Shown here piece after piece: positions 60,573 to 64,000 of a stretch of DNA of 64,000 nt; position 1 is the stretch's first letter; every line of letters starts with the position of its first letter. The notes under the pieces were generated by a model. That model ran no database searches. It saw nothing but the letters and a program-made list of their open reading frames with translations, and had not been told where the DNA came from. The translations under genes and the position numbers were made by a program. The stretch is from assembly GCA_964457925.1 (NCBI GenBank), contig CAYWGH010000029.1, forward strand, positions 18,595-82,594, written 5' to 3'. This stretch comes from Coneutiohabitans sp964457925. Lineage in GTDB: Bacteria > Zhuqueibacterota > Zhuqueibacteria > Zhuqueibacterales > Zhuqueibacteraceae.

Positions 60573-62036
60573 TTAGGAATAAGCGTGAATCTGCGCGCGC
60601 GGATCTGCAATCCTGTACTCTTCGATCTTGCGCGCCAACCGCGGTCGTGAAATGCCCAAAATTTGTGATGCCCGAGTCTTGTTCCATTTGGTCAAACGCA
60701 AGATTTCTTCAATCAATTTGCACTCGCCGTCTTTCAACGAGAGGCCTTCTGGCGGAATCTCAATGACGCGGCTCCAAAACGAGCCGGCAGTTTCACGCGG
60801 TGGCGCGCTTGCCTGAGGTTTCGGCTCTAATCCCAAGGCTTCGTAAATTTCTCGTGCCCCGATTTCCGGACCATCGCCTAGCAGAACAGCGCGCTCAACA
60901 ACGTGCTGCAATTCCCGTACATTGCCCGGCCAATCGTAGCTCATCAAAACTTCTTCCGCGGCAGGCGCGATTTTTTTCACAGGTGTATTATATTCCACGG
61001 CATATTGATGAATAAAATGATGCGCCAGAAGCAGAATATCTTTTCCACGCTCACGCAGCGGCGGCAGCATAAGATTGATGACGTTAAGTCGGTAATACAA
61101 ATCACGCCGAAAGCGGCCCTCTTGAATGCTTCTTTCCATGTCAGCATGCGTCCCGGCCATGATGCGCGTTTTCACTTCGATGCTCTGCGTACCCCCAAGA
61201 CGGCGAAAACGTTTTTCTTCAATCGCTTTCAGCAGCTTTGCCTGCAACACCAGGCTCATGTCGCCGATTTCGTCGAGAAACAGCGTGCCGCCTTCGGCCA
61301 GTTCAAACAGGCCTTTCTTGTTAAATTTTGCGTCGGTAAACGCCCCCTTTTCGTAACCGAATAATTCAGCCTCGAGCAGGTTCTCCGGAATGGCCGTGCA
61401 ATTAATCTCCACGAACGGCGCATTTTTAGTTGCTGCGGAGCTGCCGTAATGAATCGCGCGCGCCACCACTTCCTTGCCCGTGCCGGTCTCCCCGCGAATA
61501 AGCACCGTGACCCACCGCCGGTTGATAATTTTTTGAATGAGCATGACCACTTGTTGCATTTGAGGGCTTGCGCCAATAATACCCGATACTGAAAAACGTT
61601 CATGCTGTTGCGCCTGAAATGCTGCACCCTTTTGGTTCTGCTGCCACAGCGAAAAAATTCTTTTAATGATCTCTTGCAGCTTGAAAGCCTCCTTGGGCAA
61701 CTGCAAAAAATCGCGCGCCCCCAATTGCATGCAGCGCACCACCGTTTCAATCGTTGGCGCCTCCGCGGTCAGCACCACCTCGTAACGTTCACCGGCATCG
61801 AAGAGGCTGCCAAGAAAACGCAAAGACTTGAATTGTGGAAAATCAAAATCGACCACAATCAAATCAGTGGGGCGTTTGGCCAGACTTGTTTGCGCCCCCT
61901 CCTCATCGCTACAATGGAATATTTCAATTTCTTCACCCTCGGGCAGGCACCGTCGCACCGTCTCGCGCAAACCACGTTCGCCAATGACAAGGATGGCGAA
62001 ACTGTTATCGCTTGAGTCCTTCAATTGACTCCTCAT
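60573..62036 (-). CDS. Sigma54-dependent transcriptional activator with receiver-like domain and Fis-type HTH
   Basis: A 487-residue NtrC-type activator. Residues 14-130 form a receiver domain with Asp63 (LIVVDFDFPQ), a Thr at 90 and Lys115 in LPKE. The acidic pair that binds Mg is missing (LVIGERG instead of LVVDDE), so phosphorylation may be altered. The central AAA+ domain has Walker A GETGTGKEVVARAI, Walker B GGTLFLDEIGDM and the sigma54-contacting loop GAFTDA (a variant of GAFTGA). The C-terminal helix-turn-helix reads LRLTKWNKTRASQILGISRPRLARKI. It should activate sigma54 promoters, and three such promoters lie in the exopolysaccharide cluster. The ATG directly follows the upstream TAG; a TTG at 62024, 12 bases on, with GAGGAG before it is an alternative start. 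Confidence 0.9.
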   Translation of the reverse strand: MRSQLKDSSDNSFAILVIGERGLRETVRRCLPEGEEIEIFHCSDEEGAQTSLAKRPTDLIVVDFDFPQFKSLRFLGSLFDAGERYEVVLTAEAPTIETVVRCMQLGARDFLQLPKEAFKLQEIIKRIFSLWQQNQKGAAFQAQQHERFSVSGIIGASPQMQQVVMLIQKIINRRWVTVLIRGETGTGKEVVARAIHYGSSAATKNAPFVEINCTAIPENLLEAELFGYEKGAFTDAKFNKKGLFELAEGGTLFLDEIGDMSLVLQAKLLKAIEEKRFRRLGGTQSIEVKTRIMAGTHADMERSIQEGRFRRDLYYRLNVINLMLPPLRERGKDILLLAHHFIHQYAVEYNTPVKKIAPAAEEVLMSYDWPGNVRELQHVVERAVLLGDGPEIGAREIYEALGLEPKPQASAPPRETAGSFWSRVIEIPPEGLSLKDGECKLIEEILRLTKWNKTRASQILGISRPRLARKIEEYRIADPRAQIHAYS

Positions 62037-63623
62037 CTATTTATTCTCAACAACCCAATCTTCAATATTAATGAGATAGCCGCGCACATCCATTTTGACA
62101 TTCTGCAAACGTTTCTTCGCGATGGCAAGATTGTCCTGATTGTACAAAAAAACGTAGGGGCAATCGGCAACGACCAGTTGCTGAAAAGCATCCCATAACG
62201 GCTTGGCCTTGGCGCGGTCCGCTTCCAAACGCGCCGCGCTCAACAATGAATCCACTTGCGCGTTGCGATAGGCTCCGAGATTATAACCATTCTCAATCGC
62301 GCGAGAGTGCCAAACTGAGGAGGGATCAACCGCATATCCAGTCTTCCACGACAACAGCACGGCGTCGAAATCATGCCGCTGCAAAACGTCTTCGACCAGC
62401 CGGCCAAATTCCAGCAACTCTGGCTTTGCTTTAACGCCGACTTTCGCCAAGTCCGACTGCATCATTACCAGCGCATCGCTGCGCAGCTTATTGTCGGCGT
62501 TGGTCTTCATCGTGAATTCCAACACGGCTCCTTCCCGAGCACGCCAACCCTCTTTTGTGCGCGTGTTCCACCCCGCGAGATCGAGCAATTCATTTGCTTT
62601 GTCAGGATTAAAAACCTCCACCGGCAATGAGGCGTCATGAGCCCAAAAATAAGGCGGAATCGGACCCGCAACTACCCGGCCTTGACCATTCAGCAGGACA
62701 TCAACCAGGTTTTGCCGATTGATCGCATTGGTAACAGCCTCACGCACGCGACGGTCATAAAAAACCGGGCGCTTCAAATTTAATGCGAGAAAGCTGTAGC
62801 CGCGGTCGGGATAGCGCAGCACTTGCAAAGTCTGATCATGCCCAATCTCGCGCAATTTGTTGGGCGAAACGTACGGCAAGAGATCGATTTCCCCGGAAAG
62901 CAAACTCGCCAGCAAAACCGTTTCGTCCGGCACGATGCGAAACACGACACGATCCAATTTAGGCCGTCCGCCAAAGTAGCCCGAGTTCGCTTCAAACACG
63001 ATACGATCATTCGCGCGCCATTCTTTGAGAACAAAAGGGCCATTGCCTATCGGCTGGCGATTGAAGATCGATTGCCGCAATTGCGCGGGCGGCACATTTT
63101 CCAACACATGCTTGGGCAAAATGGGGATCTGCAAATCCAGCATGGCATCGGGATAATTCTCTTTGAAGATGAAACGAATGGTATGCCGGTCAAGCACGGC
63201 TACGGTATCGATCTCGGCAAAACGATCACGCCCAGTATATCCAACCTGGGGATGCACAGCCAATTGATAGGTGAGAAGAACATCGACGGCAGTCGTCGGT
63301 TTCCCATCCGACCAAAACACATCATCTCGCAGCCTAAAGGTGATTTCTTTGCCGCTAGCGTCGCATTCCCAGGTTCTTGCTAGGCGCGGCTGCAAATTCA
63401 ACTCCTCGTCTAATTCACACAACGTGAGAAACAGCATCTCCTCGATCACGTGCAGCGCATCGGAATTGGCCGTACCCAATTCCAGCAGCGTATCAAAATC
63501 ACTGCTCAAGCCGATCACGGCGGTCGTCTGATTTGAATTTGGGCGGTTTGCGGAGTCGTCACGGCAACTGCAAATAACAAAAGCCGTTAACAGAACAAAA
63601 AAATGTTTGCCCGTTAGTCGCAT
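62037..63623 (-). CDS. Oligopeptide ABC transporter solute-binding lipoprotein (SBP family 5)
   Basis: A 528-residue periplasmic binding protein of the OppA/DppA family. The signal peptide is residues 1-18 and a lipobox-like V-I-C-S-C precedes the mature protein. LARTWECDASGKEITFRLRDDVFWSDGKPTTAVDVLLTYQ is the family signature, followed by PFVLKEWRANDRIVFEANSGYFGG, VREAVTNAINRQNLVDVLLNGQG and KGYAVDPSSVWHS-type segments. The ATG at 63623 begins the signal peptide; longer frames upstream have no support. Its TAG stop is joined directly to the ATG of the sigma54 activator, so the two are cotranscribed. It probably feeds the OppBCDF-type transporter about 4.6 kb further on. Confidence 0.9.
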   Translation of the reverse strand: MRLTGKHFFVLLTAFVICSCRDDSANRPNSNQTTAVIGLSSDFDTLLELGTANSDALHVIEEMLFLTLCELDEELNLQPRLARTWECDASGKEITFRLRDDVFWSDGKPTTAVDVLLTYQLAVHPQVGYTGRDRFAEIDTVAVLDRHTIRFIFKENYPDAMLDLQIPILPKHVLENVPPAQLRQSIFNRQPIGNGPFVLKEWRANDRIVFEANSGYFGGRPKLDRVVFRIVPDETVLLASLLSGEIDLLPYVSPNKLREIGHDQTLQVLRYPDRGYSFLALNLKRPVFYDRRVREAVTNAINRQNLVDVLLNGQGRVVAGPIPPYFWAHDASLPVEVFNPDKANELLDLAGWNTRTKEGWRAREGAVLEFTMKTNADNKLRSDALVMMQSDLAKVGVKAKPELLEFGRLVEDVLQRHDFDAVLLSWKTGYAVDPSSVWHSRAIENGYNLGAYRNAQVDSLLSAARLEADRAKAKPLWDAFQQLVVADCPYVFLYNQDNLAIAKKRLQNVKMDVRGYLINIEDWVVENK

Positions 63624-64000
63624 GAAATAAAGAAACCTTGAAAAAACTGAATAGACCCACACAAGATCAAGTGTGCGCCCATTGCATTGTTTCAAAAGCC
63701 TGCACAACATCCGCTTTGCGAGTAGGCCGTTTTGAAAGTATAAACAGGAGAGGTGTGTCGCACGCCAGCCATTGCGAAAGACACGGAGAGAGGAAACGGT
63801 TTTTTCACAGCCAAAGCCGAAATCCTCAGCAGCCCAAAATATATACAGCTGTAGAAGCAAAAAAAATATTTGCGGAAAATTATCTCACCGAGAGACTCTT
63901 CCGCAGCCGATTGCATGGGCGTTTATATGCTGTCAACTCAACTAACCCAACTTCGACACTTGACATCGTTAAGTTCAAAATTTACAATGAAAGAATTTCA
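63624..64000. other. Upstream region of the oligopeptide-binding protein gene
   Basis: No gene is seen. I find no convincing sigma70 or sigma54 promoter on the minus strand here; the nearest ribosome-site-like element for the gene at 63623 is AAGG about 12 bases upstream. Confidence 0.4.

Noticed and set aside
63916..63930. Plus-strand TGG-N10-GC at the right edge
   Set aside because: TTGC is ATGC and -24 lacks C-A; no gene downstream is visible in the window.
1..64000. CRISPR arrays, tRNA or rRNA genes, insertion sequences or prophage genes
   Set aside because: None was seen on either strand. The only tandem array is the short heptamer at 15061-15102, which lacks CRISPR-like repeat and spacer lengths.

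Overview
The window reads as chromosomal DNA of a Gram-negative bacterium of the FCB group. The best guess is candidate phylum KSB1 or a Calditrichota relative. The evidence is a TonB-dependent receptor with a carboxypeptidase-like N-terminal domain, a PorV/PorQ-like outer-membrane protein, two secreted proteins ending in type IX secretion-like sorting domains, a ZU5-like lipoprotein and moderate GC. The phylum is an inference. I see no tRNA, rRNA, insertion sequence, prophage or CRISPR array.

Region A (45-21290, all minus strand) looks like one LacI-controlled uptake and catabolism locus. In transcription order it has a LacI regulator, a TonB-dependent receptor, a secreted sorting-domain protein, a PorV-like barrel, a beta-propeller/esterase fusion, ribokinase, a long beta-propeller protein, a secreted serine hydrolase, two sugar ABC permeases, a sugar-binding protein and three tandem overlapping ADP-ribosylglycohydrolases. 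Two matching LacI-type operators are visible, one on the regulator's own sigma70 promoter and one before the sorting-domain protein. Three glycohydrolases next to ribokinase suggest scavenging of a ribosylated compound (N- or O-riboside, nucleoside or ADP-ribosyl material). The substrate is unproven.

Region B (about 21400-53667, almost all plus strand) is a Wzx/Wzy-type exopolysaccharide cluster. It encodes an export lipoprotein, a chain-length protein, a degenerate BY-kinase, a nucleotidyltransferase fused to an initiating phosphoglycosyl transferase, an O-antigen ligase/polymerase, a flippase, several GT2, GT4, GT39 and WecG-type glycosyltransferases, two asparagine-synthase homologues, sugar-nucleotide enzymes (epimerase, aminotransferase, oxidoreductase, acetyltransferase), a sulfotransferase, an FAD oxidoreductase, a CE4 deacetylase, and a GH30-like hydrolase on the opposite strand. 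Three intergenic -24/-12 (sigma54) promoters with nearly the same sequence start separate blocks, and two of them lie behind strong hairpin terminators.

Region C (53770-63623, minus strand) holds an oligopeptide-type ABC importer. Its solute-binding lipoprotein gene abuts, stop codon to start codon, a sigma54-dependent activator with a degenerate receiver domain. A ZU5-like lipoprotein and a TPR protein follow, then permeases and ATPases in the order B-C-D-F. A sigma54 activator next to a cluster with sigma54 promoters suggests, but does not prove, that peptide sensing or uptake and exopolysaccharide production are linked.
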